From positions 17,026,924 through 17,090,923 of the forward strand of contig CM070502.1 in assembly GCA_036346375.1 (NCBI GenBank): a DNA stretch of 64,000 nt. The letters run 5' to 3'. Positions within the stretch are counted from its first letter, which is position 1. Each line of letters begins with the position of its first letter. Source of the DNA: Guadua angustifolia (Eukaryota > Streptophyta > Magnoliopsida > Poales > Poaceae). Of this stretch, positions 12,146 through 23,261 are shown piece by piece. The position numbers and the translations under genes were made by a program. The notes under the pieces were generated by a model. The model was not told the DNA's origin and did no database searches. It was given only the letters and a program-made list of their open reading frames with translations.

Positions 12146-12160
12146 CTTGCTCTGATACCA
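12146..12160 (-). other. Primer-binding site for initiator tRNA-Met
   Basis: On the minus strand TGGTATCAGAGCAAG begins one base after the 5' LTR. This is the standard plant PBS complementary to the 3' end of the initiator methionine tRNA and fixes the direction of the element. Confidence 0.95.
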
Positions 12161-12161
12161 T

Positions 12162-12595
12162 TGATAGACTTTGCGGATCTTAGCGCCTAGAACCAACACC
12201 TAGAAGAGAGACTTAGGGTTAAATACCTTCGGAGTTTGTATTGCTTGACGAAGCCATCGTGCTCGGACGGAGAGGATGAAGAATACGATCCGGATGGCGG
12301 CGACTCCCTTCTGTTCTCGACCGCGAATTTCCTGGCAGTCGAAGGGGAAGAAGAGGATGGAGATGGCGACGCCCTTCCCGTCACTTCACCGCGCTAGGGT
12401 TAGATCGGATCTCGTGGTATGTGCGGCACAGGGAGCAACGACGAACGTTGGTTCGCGTGCCGGCCTTGTGCCTCCTTTTATATAGCGCGGGCGTGACAGG
12501 GGGCCGCAACCAATAAGGTTGTTGCGCCCCCGATCAGGGCGTGGACGTGGATACGGACTCGGTCTCTGACCGAGCCGTACGAGATCAACCCAACA
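12162..12595 (-). repeat. 5' LTR of the copia element
   Basis: A 434-bp LTR adjoining the primer-binding site. On the minus strand CTATATAAAA at about 12476-12485 is the likely TATA box of the element promoter. It is followed on the right by the target duplicate GATAT (12596-12600). Confidence 0.95.
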
Positions 12596-12659
12596 GATAT
12601 TAGATATGAGTTGTTTTTATGCTTTGATGTTAGATAATATCATGTTTCAGTATTTATGC

Positions 12660-14560
12660 TTTTGTTATGAGTTTGTTATTTTCTGGTTGCTAATTATTCT
12701 TGGAATTAAAGTAAAAAAGAAAATTGCTAATACCACATTTCTCCCAACAGGTGTAACTCACTGATTGATCAACACATCGATATGAATAATTATTGATCAA
12801 AGTTGAATTACGAAGGTAAGATTCTACTAGCTATAGCCTATTCCTAAGTTACAGAAAAAGTACATGTAAAAAGATAGTAAAAGTTGATGTATACTCATTT
12901 TTCCGTCAGTTGGTACAGTGTATTTATATCCTAAAACAACCGGCTCAATCTTGTGTTGTGCTTCAAGTCTCCCTCCATGTTGGTTCAACCCTTCTTTGGA
13001 TAGATTCACTGTCCATCTTCAAATCTTCTCGTTTTCAATCTCCTGTTGTTGATTTACTTTCTTACATCCGCATTTCCTTACTCAGCATCATCGTAAGGTT
13101 TTTTTTTTAGCGTAACCGATGTTTAATTATGATTTTTGACAAATCTCAGTATTTCTTTATAATCATATCAACTACCGAAAAAAATTGTCGATTATTCTGG
13201 CTGCCAAAATCTGACGGCAACACTTACAATTGGGGAAGTTATTGCTCTGTTTCTACGCCTATTCCTGTCAGATGTTTTCCTCTGGTAAAGGTCGCACTCG
13301 TTCTCTCTGTTGTACCTTTCACGCAATTTCAACAATCCAAGTATACCATGCTCCTGGTACTTGCTGAAAAAAAAAAGAGAAGGGAATCAACTTTTGTTGT
13401 TAGCATTATACTAGGCTCCACGCACACAAATACTCGGTACTCTTCACGTCCAAGGAGAAGAACACAAAATCAAATTGGCAGAAAGAAAAACATGCGACGA
13501 TCTCTTGCACCCCGAGAGGCCAATCGGTGTTCATCACAAAATCGCATCAGAAAGTCGGTAAGATCTTGCCTGGTGCCCTGGCTCGCCTTCGGCTGCGTTA
13601 GGCCGCTGTGCAACTCCCGCGGGAAACAGCAGACGCATAAGTGCACAAGTCAGCTTCGGACTGAATTGCCGCGCAAATAGGGGAAAATAGGACTTGATGT
13701 GTCCTTCAGAAATAGACCGCATCGTGCAGGATTGCCCTCTTGGAATTCAAGCTTTTCACATTTCGTTTGCACGCCTAGCTGGAGTACCAAGACGTGCAAA
13801 CAGGGAAGTTATATATAGTCCTTTGTAGCTCAACGCAAAGATAAATCCTAATTAAATGGTATAGGATGGTCCATCTTGTCCGCAGTCATAACAGCTCCAA
13901 CAGATTGATGATGATCAGATAGCCCGTAAAGCTCAGATTAAGTATCTCATCCTGTCGTAGCTTGCCCCCTTGATTACACCGTCGAGAACTACAGATACCT
14001 ACTCCACTGAAGCAAACAAAGGAACAGAAATGCTCAATGCTTGCACACTGGAATACAATTCAGTGAGCACGGGTAAGGAGCTGCATCCGCGTCAGACAAA
14101 GCATCGCACTGTTTCAGCTGAGCACCTAATTTGGGAGGCCATCGGGCCGACGCAGCACTCACCAAATGCGTCGAGGTTGCTTGCAACACTTTCCAGCCGA
14201 CTGATAGAGTGATAGTACGGATTAGTGTTCAGTTCCACCGAACGCTTGGGTACTGGCAATTGGCAACCCGGAAGCCTAGAGGAAGCAGAACAGTCACAGA
14301 CTATCTTGTTGGGTGGACGGTGGATCTTTAACACGAGACATTAGCAACATGATCATCTCATCGGCTCAATTTCAGGGCAAAAACATTGCGTCCATCGGTC
14401 CATGCAAGAAAGCAAAGGTAGCTAGGCCGGTCAGTAGCAAAGAGAGCCACCGGATCACACAGGGCGTTCATATTGATCCTCAATTTTCCAACATGGGCTC
14501 GCAAGTTGGGGGAACATGTTGACTTGTTGAGCCAAAGATAGCCTCCTCCATCTCTAAAAT
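12660..14560. other. Intergenic DNA, no supported gene
   Basis: A 183-codon open frame at 13129-13680 is the longest here, but its translation is low in recognisable structure and lacks any family motif, so I treat it as chance. The rest is mixed AT- and GC-rich non-coding DNA, part of which may be the downstream region of the SAUR gene. Confidence 0.5.
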
Positions 14561-14715
14561 CCAAATCTAAATACGACTCCTTGCATGTCGCTCGCTTGCA
14601 CAGCTACGAAGAAAAGGAAAATCAAAAAAGAAAGTCAAACCGGAAAAAAAATACACATCCAAGCCTATTCGATCGAGCATATATGTATGTACACCGGCCA
14701 CGGGCTGGCCACGTG

Positions 14716-15270
14716 CTACCACCAGCCGTGCACCTTCCAGCCACCGCCGCCCATGGCGGCCACGGCCGCGATGCGCTCGAACTTCGCGGCGGCGCACGGG
14801 ATGGTAATCCCGCCGGGGTGCTCGAACCCGAACTCCTCCTCGGCCTCGCGCAACAGCTCCCCGAACAGCGGGTGGTTGAAGTACACCACCGGCACCACGT
14901 ACCTCATCGACTCCCCAGGCTCCCCGCTGCCCACGTACACTGCCACCTGCCCCTTCGGTGTGGTCGCCTCCCCGGCGGCGTCCTCCAGCAGCCTGTCCCC
15001 GCCGCCGCCCCGCCGGCGAAGGAGTCTCATCCGCAGCGCGAGCGACCGGCCCCACGTGAGCATCCGCGGTGGGTTGGCCCGCGGCACGACGAGCTGCTGC
15101 TGCTGCTTCTTGGCTCTTCCGACGGTCGCGGGGGAGTTAGCTGCCGCCGGGCACGGTTGCAGGCGGAGGTATCCGAGGCCGCGCCGGCGCCGGCGGAGGC
15201 AGAGCGCCCAGCGCCAGAGGCCGAGCAGCTTCCGGCCGAGCCGGAACCCTTTGTGCCGCCTCGCGAGCAT
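14716..15270 (-). CDS. SAUR-family auxin-responsive protein, 184 aa, single exon
   Basis: SAUR proteins are small, usually intron-less, quickly induced by auxin, and in several studied cases promote cell expansion by inhibiting PP2C-D phosphatases at the plasma membrane. The frame has an ATG at 15268-15270 and no interruption. The conserved SAUR domain lies at about residues 105-160: PKGQVAVYVG, SMRYVVPVVYFNHPLF, LLREAEEEFGFEHPGGITIPC. Before it comes a long, strongly basic N-terminal part (RRRRR at 26-30, a QQQQ run at 57-60), which makes the protein longer than the typical 90-120 aa and fits the longer subgroup. GC content is very high, as in many grass single-exon genes. A TATA box lies about 105 bp upstream of the start. 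I am sure of the family but cannot name the ortholog. Confidence 0.93.
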   Translation of the reverse strand: MLARRHKGFRLGRKLLGLWRWALCLRRRRRGLGYLRLQPCPAAANSPATVGRAKKQQQQLVVPRANPPRMLTWGRSLALRMRLLRRRGGGGDRLLEDAAGEATTPKGQVAVYVGSGEPGESMRYVVPVVYFNHPLFGELLREAEEEFGFEHPGGITIPCAAAKFERIAAVAAMGGGGWKVHGWW

Positions 15271-15372
15271 GCAGCTAGCTAGCTAGAATAGATCAAAGGT
15301 CTCCGCTTTCGTTTCGCGTGTCTGGAAAGACTGGATGCGACGTCCTAATGGCGAAAGAGCGTGACAATGGGT

Positions 15373-15383
15373 TGTTTTATAGG
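15373..15383 (-). promoter_or_regulatory. TATA box of the SAUR gene
   Basis: The minus strand reads TCCTATAAAACAACC just upstream of the gene. The TATA core CTATAAAA is about 105 bp before the ATG, leaving a leader of roughly 70-80 bases, a normal layout for a plant promoter. Confidence 0.7.
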
Positions 15384-15489
15384 AGACGCCGAGACGGGCA
15401 CTCGGCGTGTGGGCGCGACCGTACGGGGGGCTCGTGGGACTCACGAGTAAATTGAGCGGCCATTACGTTATAACGGAATCCTAAAAAAA

Positions 15490-16740
15490 AAATTGATATA
15501 TATAAGTAGAAATATTCTTAAACTATATAATAAAGTACAGTTTCTTATATATACACATTAAGTGGAATATATCTTGGCAACATCTCAGCCGTTCATATCA
15601 AGTCCAAGGATCATGTGTTCTGAAGGAGAACGGATGTGACAGCCATCAACTCCTAATTAGAAGTAGTAGAGATATGCTTGATTTTGATTTTTCTCCGAAA
15701 GAGACTAGGAATCAACTGAATGGTAGAAGATTTCTTCCTATTGTACGGTCCTCTTCACCGTTAATCTTTCTTAAAAACGTAAATTTTAACTCTTCAATCT
15801 ATGCAACGAAAAAAAAAAATGACGTACAACAATTTGTTGCTCAGCTTGTAAAAAAAACTCTTTCCAATGCAATAAAAACAAAAGTACAACTAAAAAAGGC
15901 TAACTAATAAGAACTATTAATACAACATTATAAAAAAACTCTAATAAATATACATTATTATTTCCAACAAATGCAAAATTACTAGAATTCCTGAACATTT
16001 TAGAGAAGGTGAAGCAACATTAAAAGAAAACTCATGCAACAATTCAACTTTATTGATGCAACAATTGAGATGAGCTCGGATGAGTAAGAGAAAGAGGACA
16101 GCTCAGACCGTCGGCTTGTCACTGGTAGGCCTGGATCTAGTGGTGAGCAAGGCCTGCCTCTACCACCACATCCTTCCTAAATCCCAGGAGGCCCTACTGC
16201 CCTAGCCACAGAGCTCTAGCGGTTCAAGGGGAGACGAGGCGCTCACCCTGATATTGAGACGGCGATCCCTGGTGAACAGAGAAGACAACACGACATGTGA
16301 CCCTATTATACCAAGGAGGAGAGATAACATCCCAAATTATCTTTGTCAATATCTAAATGAACTATTTGCAACATCTTGTAGGCTTCTAGCAGGATCATGC
16401 TTTTGATCCTCCTCTTCATCTTGGCCTGAACTCTTCTTCTACCACATCAACATCCTCTACTCTCCACAGTTGACCTTGGAGGATACGATGTCAATGCTAG
16501 TGGCGCAACCAATAGGGGGGCTCCATTGTGCTGGAGCCCACCCTCTAGCTAGCGGATTCTAAGTATCATCTTCAACACTGATGCTCAGTTTTTGTAGCAG
16601 CGGTAAATGCACACACACTTGGGTACGGTTCGAGGAAGGAGAAGCTTTGCTAGGTGGTGAGTTGCTTCCAAGACCATGTGGCTTGGTAGATCGTTGCTTG
16701 TTGTAGGCTTAATTTAGTAATTGGTAACTTCATTTGTTGC
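15490..16740. other. AT-rich intergenic DNA upstream of the SAUR gene
   Basis: The stretch is poly-A and AT-rich at 15490-16050, then of mixed composition. I see no exon, no element ends and no RNA gene. Confidence 0.45.
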
Positions 16741-16742
16741 CT

Positions 16743-16866
16743 GCAAAACTAGACTCAAACCCTAGACGTACACAAAGACCATAGAGGGAGGGGGATGGCT
16801 CGATGCAAAACTAGACTCAAACCCTAGATGTACACAAAGACCATAAAGGGAGGGGGATGGCTCGAT
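16743..16866. repeat. 62-bp tandem duplication
   Basis: Bases 16743-16804 are repeated as 16805-16866 with only about two differences (TAGACGTAC/TAGATGTAC and CATAGAGG/CATAAAGG). No coding role is apparent. Confidence 0.9.
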
Positions 16867-18035
16867 ACCTCTCCTTTGGGATGACATAGCGGCCCACCGA
16901 ATTGGGGGCACTTGACACACTTCGTAGGGAGTCAGCGATTGCGAGAGCATCGAGTGGATGCCCGCGAAAGTGCGGGTGTGCGGCGATAGCTAACCCACCA
17001 TGATAAAACAAGTGGGCAAGGAAGGAGGCATAACGTGAGTTGGCAAGTGCTTAACCGGTTGAGTGAGCTGACCACGACAGTAAATAGTCAATGTGAGCCC
17101 CTCTTTTGATGTATTATTTTTTTGTCAATTGTAATTATATTAATGCGTTGAATAGAAACAGGCCGATTTGTTTGATTGAATTATGTTAATTTGTTCATAG
17201 ATTCAAAAAGTTTAACAAGAGAATATTACACAAGTATTTCTCAAACAGTGAAGTACTAGTAGTAACTCTCAAACCGATAATAACACAACATAAGTTGTTT
17301 GGTATGTTTATCTCAATTTAGTCTAATCTTTTGAGCATATCTTTTGTTTTTATCCTAGCTTTGCCACTGGTCAACGCTCACTTTGGAGCTCAAGGATGCG
17401 GTTGTATTGCCTACCGGTCTGCACTACGAAGCTTGTGAGGCCTCGCCACAACCACCACTGGGATGAAGAGTGAGCTATGACATCACAAGAATGGATACTC
17501 ATCTCCGTAGTGAGCCGTTAATGGCACAGTAGAATGGACCTATAAGGTAGGGGGATAACAAGGTGGAGAGGGATGAGGCCTTAAGGGCACAGGGGAGAAC
17601 TAAGGTGGAGCAGTGTCGATGAACAGTAAGGGCTTGCCATCGATTTATTAGTTTTCCGCTCTGATTGCTATATCGGGATCGACGTTAGAAAAAAAATCCA
17701 TTTCAATTAAAGCGGTTGGTGCACCTGAAAATGAAAGTGCACCAACTAACAAAGATGTCTCTATGTTGTATGCGGTTTGGGTTGTGCCACCCTCTCTCTA
17801 GGGGTTTGGTGGTATCTCAATGAAGTCATCTGCAGTCTTGTGCATTCGAAACTTGATTGGCTGCAAAACAATAGGAGCTTTTCTCTTTTTTTTCGAGGTG
17901 TAGATGAAGTGATGATGTCATCTTGTGCTTCGCGTGGCTGTAGATAGATAAGGATGAGAATGTGTGGCTTACGAAGAAATTCGAGAGAGATCAGTGAATA
18001 AATTAGGCTCAGGTCCGATAGATCGGACCAGGGTT
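16867..18035. other. Intergenic stretch without a supported gene
   Basis: Mixed-composition DNA with short frames only. Nothing recognisable was found on either strand. Confidence 0.4.
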
Positions 18036-18039
18036 TCAA

Positions 18040-18345
18040 ATATCAATGAAAATTGCTCGAAAATCATAATTTTTAGTCGTATTGAGCTGACTCGATAAAA
18101 TATACCGGTCGATAAACCGGTCCAATTAAAAAAATCAGAAACTTTTATGTGACATAAACCGGTTGAAAATCACTCGAACATCTGTTTTCGAATTGTTTCG
18201 CTTAGTTTATCAATTTTTTGATGAAAACCGGTCGAAAATCGACAAAATCGATCGATTTTCGAATTTTTTTGGTTGCCGAGTTAAAAAAGTTTGATTTCGA
18301 AAAGGCTCAATTTCTACCGATTTTTGATAAAAATTAGTGTCAGAC
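18040..18345. repeat. Dispersed repeat rich in TCGAAAATCG motifs, second copy at about 20795-21140
   Basis: Both segments begin in a GGTTTC(A/C)AA context, carry variants of ACCGGT and TCGAAAATCGAT, and share the order 'GGTC-GATAAA-CCGGTCCAATT' then 'TTTTTGATGAAAA(T/C)CG'. They run in the same direction and are about 60-70% alike by eye. The family is unknown to me. The copies flank Helitron 1. Confidence 0.5.
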
Positions 18346-18685
18346 GGTGAACGATCTCTGAGCCCGGAATGGTCCTGTAATCCCGGATCCGGACAGCCGA
18401 GCCGTATCAATTCCTTTTTCATTTTAGCTTGGTCCTGGTCTTGGCCTCGCCCCAAGGCTAGTAAGATTCGCTTCATGTGCCGAGCTTTGGTAGGTTCCGG
18501 TTGGTTGTTTTTTGACGGCGTGCCACACCGCACTAGCTAGCGAGGCAGTCCAACCTGTTTGGTTGCCCATTTTCACCCAAGAATAATTGATAGGCGAGTG
18601 CTACTAGTCAGACGTTTGATACCAATGTTTTTCTCAGAATGTGCCAGTAAAATATTTTTTTGCAATGTCTGTAAAAATTTTCTTT

Positions 18686-18990
18686 ACGTGCACATTTCTA
18701 CTGTTATCGAAGGAAAATATTGCACGCATATAAAAAAATGTTTCACGCATGGAAAGAAAATGTTGCAGCGATCCGGATTGACATTTGTACTGTTATCGAA
18801 GGAAAGAAAATGTTGCAGCGATCCGGATCGACATTTGTACTGTTATCGAAGGGAAATGTTGCACGCATATGAAAAAATATTTCACGTATGGGAAGAAAAT
18901 GTTGCAGTGATCTGGATCGACATTTGTACTGTTATCGAAGGAAAATGTTACACGCATAGAAAGAAAATGTTTCACGCATAGGAAAAAAAT
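18686..18990. repeat. Degenerate minisatellite, about 90-bp unit with one 49-bp short unit
   Basis: The phrase GAAAATGTTGCAGCGATCC starts at 18756, 18805 and 18895 (last copy changed at two bases), each followed by ACATTTGTACTGTTATCGAA. Alternating blocks carry TTGCACGCATA and TTTCACGCATGG. An open frame of 140 codons crosses the region, but its translation only mirrors the repeat and I do not call it a gene. Confidence 0.8.
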
Positions 18991-20021
18991 GTATTAGGCT
19001 ATAGTTTCTGATTGTGTAGATTCTGGATTATCTAAAAATCATATGAGTGATAGCAGAAACGTACTGACATGCATACGCGTCGGAAATCTTCAGTACTACT
19101 AGGACTCCTTAGTAAAGCATCCGGTGTAAGTTGTTCCTGAGCATTTCTTACTCTAGCAAATAAAATAAAGAGAGGTGCTTTCATGATTTTCCTTTTGACA
19201 GTTGCATAAATATTAAAGTATGAATGAACGGTAGATGATAATTACTTACCCTTTCGCTTGCTTCAAAATTTATACAACTTGTGTTGAGAGGAAAAGCATT
19301 GAAGCACTGTCATAGGTATGGTACTGTGCTGTTGGACTTGAACACAGAAGAACAATGACGAAAAAGAAGGAACATACGGCCATACGGGCGTACTTACGGG
19401 TGCACAATTACGTTCAAATTAGAAAGGAGACGCTTTGGAAGGTCGGCATAAAGAGACGATCAAAAGGCTTATATTGCACTATCTCTTCTGTCCACAAATG
19501 TAATTCGTTTTTTATTTTTCATTGTCTCCAATCTCAAGACTTTTTACTATAATTTTGTGTCATAACATATGAGCGAAAATGCTAAAATTATATATTATGA
19601 AAGTATCATACATGATAAATCCGATTATATCATTATTATAAAGCAAAATTTTATATTGTAATATACATCAATGGTCAAAATTTTAAAATTTTGAGTGCGT
19701 AGATCCCACGACGAAGTAGATTTGTAGACATCACAGAGGGAGTACAGCCTAGACCTGAGGGGCAGCTCCAAAATTTCCCAACGCCCAACGCCCGACGACC
19801 CGGCCGGGCGCACGGATGATTGAACCGAACGTGTATCATGCCGGGACAAAAGCACGGCCATGCATGCCCTTCTGAAAGCTAAAGGCCACTGACTCGCGCT
19901 GCGTTTGTCGTCGGTATCCCTAGTGACATGGAAGTCCCAACGAAATCCAGCGGCCGCGTCAACCCAGTCCTCGGCGTACGGCAGCCGATACGAAGATCAC
20001 TACGATTCTGCAGCTAGTGTA

Positions 20022-20664
20022 TCTATAAAAACACCTATACCCGCAAGATTTCAAGGCAAACCGGAGAGCCACGTGTCGTCGCGCAATTTTGCGAAAAAAC
20101 CCCTCCATTTTTCCGAAATTACGGATAGGTCCTTCGCGATTTTTTGTGAGACAAAAATATTTTTTTTTCTTCGCGTTTAGGTCCCTGGCGCGGTATTTTA
20201 CGGAAAAGCCTCCCGTTAATTTCAAATCGCGAACAAGCCCTTTTCTAATTTTTCAGGATAGCGAACAGGTCCAAAAAATAACATCCGGATCCTCGCTTTA
20301 CGTTCGTGTCCTTTCTCCGCTTTTTCCCAAAAAAATGTTTTCGCCACCGTAAAAACCCGAAAATTTTTTTCACCACCCAAAAACCCGAAAAAATGTTTTC
20401 GTCACAAAAACGCAGATTCATCGAAGTTTTATAGCAACTTATGTATTTGCCAACGGATCGAATCATGGTTTTTAAAAAATGTAGATTCACAAGAACTTAT
20501 GTATTTGCCAACGGATCGTAATCATGGTTTTTAAAAAATGTAGATTCATCCGCAGATTTATAGCGACCCGTGGATTCGCCGGTAGGTCTAGATTTGCCAA
20601 CGGGTCATAACCGCGCATGCTATCGAAATTCAACCGGCGCAGCGTAGCGCGTTTTCCCACCTAG
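20022..20664 (+). mobile_element. Non-autonomous Helitron, 643 bp
   Basis: The 5' end is TCTATAAAAACACC after a host A (20021). The 3' end has the hairpin GCGC-AGCGTA-GCGC at about 20638-20651 and ends in CTAG (20661-20664) before a host T, so insertion was between A and T as is usual for Helitrons. No protein is encoded. The interior shares long stretches with the element at 30599-31729, for example CGGATAGGTCC, CGCGTTTAGGTCCCTGGCGC and TTTTCAGGATAGCGAACAGG, but in opposite orientation. Confidence 0.82.
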
Positions 20665-21932
20665 TATATCATATCACTGGGCGAACGGTCGATGTTAAGA
20701 GTAGCTAGCAAGGTCCGGTTTCCATGCGTGACCTTTTGTTTGAGAGGATTCGCTTCGGGTGTTACAGGAAGAACAAGTACACATGGGGAGTCGAAGGCAG
20801 GTTTCCAAAATCGATGAAAATCACGATTTTTTTTTTACTATATCGAACCGGTTCGATATTAGAAGCTGGTCAGTAAATCGATCCAATTCAAAAAATTTAG
20901 AAAAAATTATACTTTGTAAATCGGTCGAAAATCGGTGAAAATCGATCAAAAAAATTGGTTGAAAAAAAAATCGATTGGTAGGTCGATTTTCAAGGTTTTT
21001 GATGAAAATCGACTAATTTTTAGTGGAAACTGGTCATTTTTTATTTTTTTCAAAAAATTGATTCCGGAACTTTTCAGTTTTAAAACAATTTTTAACTCGA
21101 TATTACCAATTTTTGAGCGGTTTTTTCGATATTGACATTGTTATCCCGGGTGGAAGGAACAGATCACACCGTTTTCCTTCTGTAGAGGAAGGATCATACC
21201 AAAACACGGAGGATTCTCGGAACTTCGGTAGGCTGCGTGGGTTGCAACCCATAGGCAAATCACGTAAAAAAAATCTCGTTTTGTCTCCCGTGATAACATC
21301 GTGCTACTGCTGCTGCTGTTTATAAAACCGAGATCATGCTGTTTAATCTAGTGCTTTGGATTAAAGCCCGTCGTGAAAATATTCAGAAGTTATGGTTCAT
21401 GTCTGAGTATGGAAAATTTGGACCAATCCTTTGTTACTCTGTTTTCTTTTTTGTACTCCGAGGCTTAGATTTGGAGACGGTAATATCAAATTATTCATGC
21501 CCTGTGTTGCAGCTAGTCAGAGTCCTTTGTATAGACAAGCCGTTGTCGGTTAGCCTATGCGAGGTGGGGGGAGTAGCTATTTTCCTCATCTAGTTGTTAG
21601 CCAGCTTCAAACTCTGTTGTTTGTATATTGGGTGAGGGTCATGTTTTATTGTTGCTCCGTAAGGTGCTTATCTCATTGGTGTATTTGGTGTCATAGTTGG
21701 AGTTTTCCGTGTTCTAGACTTCTCTGGTACTAACGTCTCTCTGTTGAAGGGCTGGTGGTCGGTGTCTTTGTTGTTTCTCCTTTAAGGACTAGTATAATTC
21801 TCTTTTTTTTGAAATAAATGGTTTTTTTAAAAAAATGATTCACAAGGGAACCAGCCATAATGTGTGAAACTCATGTGTTTCAAATAAACAATGAAGTGCC
21901 TCTCTAATTTGTTGTTTGAGGGCCATATATAT

Positions 21933-22131
21933 CAAGGGTGGACCCAATAGTATGGCAGGTTAGGCTGCTACCCACCTATAATTTACAATACCTCTTATAC
22001 CCAAGTGTGTATATACTGTATAGCCCAACAAATTTAGCCTATAGGTAGGACATAGCTCAACAAATTTATACTCAGGTGTGTATATATTTCAAATTTGCCC
22101 TACCTATAATTTCTTACTGGATCCGCCACTG
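21933..22131. mobile_element. hAT-type MITE, degenerate ends
   Basis: The left end CAAGGGTGGACCCA and the right end, CAGTGGCGGATCCAG on the opposite strand, resemble the CAGKGGCGGANCC ends of grass hAT MITEs. The 8-bp flanks (ATATATAT, GTACATAC) match at only 5 of 8 bases. The inside is AT-rich and non-coding. It is one of three such elements in about 760 bp. Confidence 0.5.
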
Positions 22132-22170
22132 GTACATACTCCATTGTTTAGTTTGGACGTTGCTCCTCGG

Positions 22171-22393
22171 CAGGGGCAGATCTACTTTGAGGGGGCCGGG
22201 GGCCGGTGACCCCGACGCCCCTGTACTAGTTCTTTATACCTCCCGCTAAATATAGTTGATGACCCCGGTGGCAGATTAGTTTGGACCCCAGCCCCAGTGC
22301 TCATCCAGTCTAACCAGTCATTCGAAAGCAAGCAGCCCGTAGGCCGCATGTCGGCGATAATCCCGGTGACTAATTTTTCGAGATCCGCCCCTG
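22171..22393. mobile_element. hAT-type MITE, 223 bp
   Basis: The inverted ends are CAGGGGCAGATCT and, on the opposite strand at the right, CAGGGGCGGATCT. They are flanked by the 8-bp duplication CTCCTCGG (22163-22170) and CTCCTTGG (22394-22401), with one mismatch. The interior is GC-rich with GACCCC runs and is non-coding. Confidence 0.88.
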
Positions 22394-22420
22394 CTCCTTG
22401 GTAAACTATCCACCACGCGC

Positions 22421-22692
22421 CAGGGGCGGACCCAGAATAAAATATGAGTGGGGGCACCCTATATGAGAATCCATACATAGATAGTAAAAAATATTTATGC
22501 TTTTCAAATATGACTATATATATACTCACATAGAAGCAAAATTAGTTGATTTTCTCATAAAAGAATAGGTGATGTGAGGCCCAAACATTTGATTCAATGC
22601 GCCTACTTAAATAAAGATTAGTATACGTAAGATCTATAAGAAATTGACTGGAGGCCAAGACCCCCGCTTAGCCCTACGTGCGTCCGCCCCTG
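22421..22692. mobile_element. hAT-type MITE, 272 bp
   Basis: The inverted ends are CAGGGGCGGACCCAG and, on the opposite strand at the right, CAGGGGCGGACGCACG. A perfect 8-bp target duplication, CCACGCGC, flanks it at 22413-22420 and 22693-22700. It is non-coding and separated from the previous hAT MITE by only 27 bp. Confidence 0.93.
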
Positions 22693-23261
22693 CCACGCGC
22701 TATACCCTTATCTCAAGCGCCCCATCAAAACCTAAGCCGTCAAAATCTCACCCAATGATTCACGTGAAAGGCATTAGCGTCCTGGGCACCCTCGTAGAAC
22801 CTACAAGGGCAGAGCCTCGATCGCCATAAAATGGATTGAGACGGAGTAGCTAGACTTTCGGTGGACTCGCACTGTCCAACACCTCCACACCAAACATCGC
22901 TACGGACAACGTGCGCTAACGAGTGGTGGTAGTGGGGTACACCGTACACGCACGGCACGTACGGACGGTCTGAACTCTGCACGGCGTAGGAGCCGTTTTT
23001 TAAAAACATAAAAAAAAAAACAGCGGAAGCTAGCTATTAATATATTAGCACAAAGCATAACATTTAGGGCCAGTGGCGGAACTAGAAAATTTATAATGGG
23101 TGTGCCTGTACCGTGTCACGTTGCCGCCTGCCTGAGCCGCTTGCCGCGCCGCTTTCCGCATCGCGGCGCTCGACGGCCCTAGCCGCCATCGTAGCACGCC
23201 TCCCATCGCGCTGCGTGTGCCCACCCGATGGCCTGCGCGACTTGTTGCTTTGCCGGCCGTG

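Larger units (their letters stand above)
6111..12595 (-). mobile_element. Complete Ty1/copia LTR retrotransposon, coding capacity broken
   Basis: The element has two 434-bp LTRs, both TG...CA. A primer-binding site complementary to initiator tRNA-Met lies one base inside the right LTR and a purine tract lies just inside the left LTR. The target duplication is 5 bp (GATAT at 6106-6110 and 12596-12600). The gene order on the minus strand is gag, zinc knuckle, protease, integrase, reverse transcriptase, RNase H, which is diagnostic for copia. By eye the LTRs differ at 9 of 434 positions (about 98% identity), 8 of them transitions. Stops and frameshifts in gag, integrase, reverse transcriptase and RNase H make this copy non-autonomous. 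Confidence 0.96.

Noticed and set aside
13129..13680. 183-codon open frame on the plus strand
   Set aside because: No family motif, uneven composition with poly-Lys/Arg from AAAAG runs, no splice or promoter support.
14581..15286. Two 233-codon plus-strand frames over the SAUR gene
   Set aside because: They are antisense shadows of a GC-rich gene; Pro/Arg/His-rich translations without motifs.
18559..18981. 140-codon frame with Cys/Lys-rich repeats
   Set aside because: The translation follows the minisatellite repeat; no start context or family support.
23071..23085. CAGTGGCGGAACTAG as the left end of a hAT element carrying the kinase pseudogene
   Set aside because: No matching inverted end or 8-bp duplicate of TTTAGGGC was found to the right, so no element could be defined.
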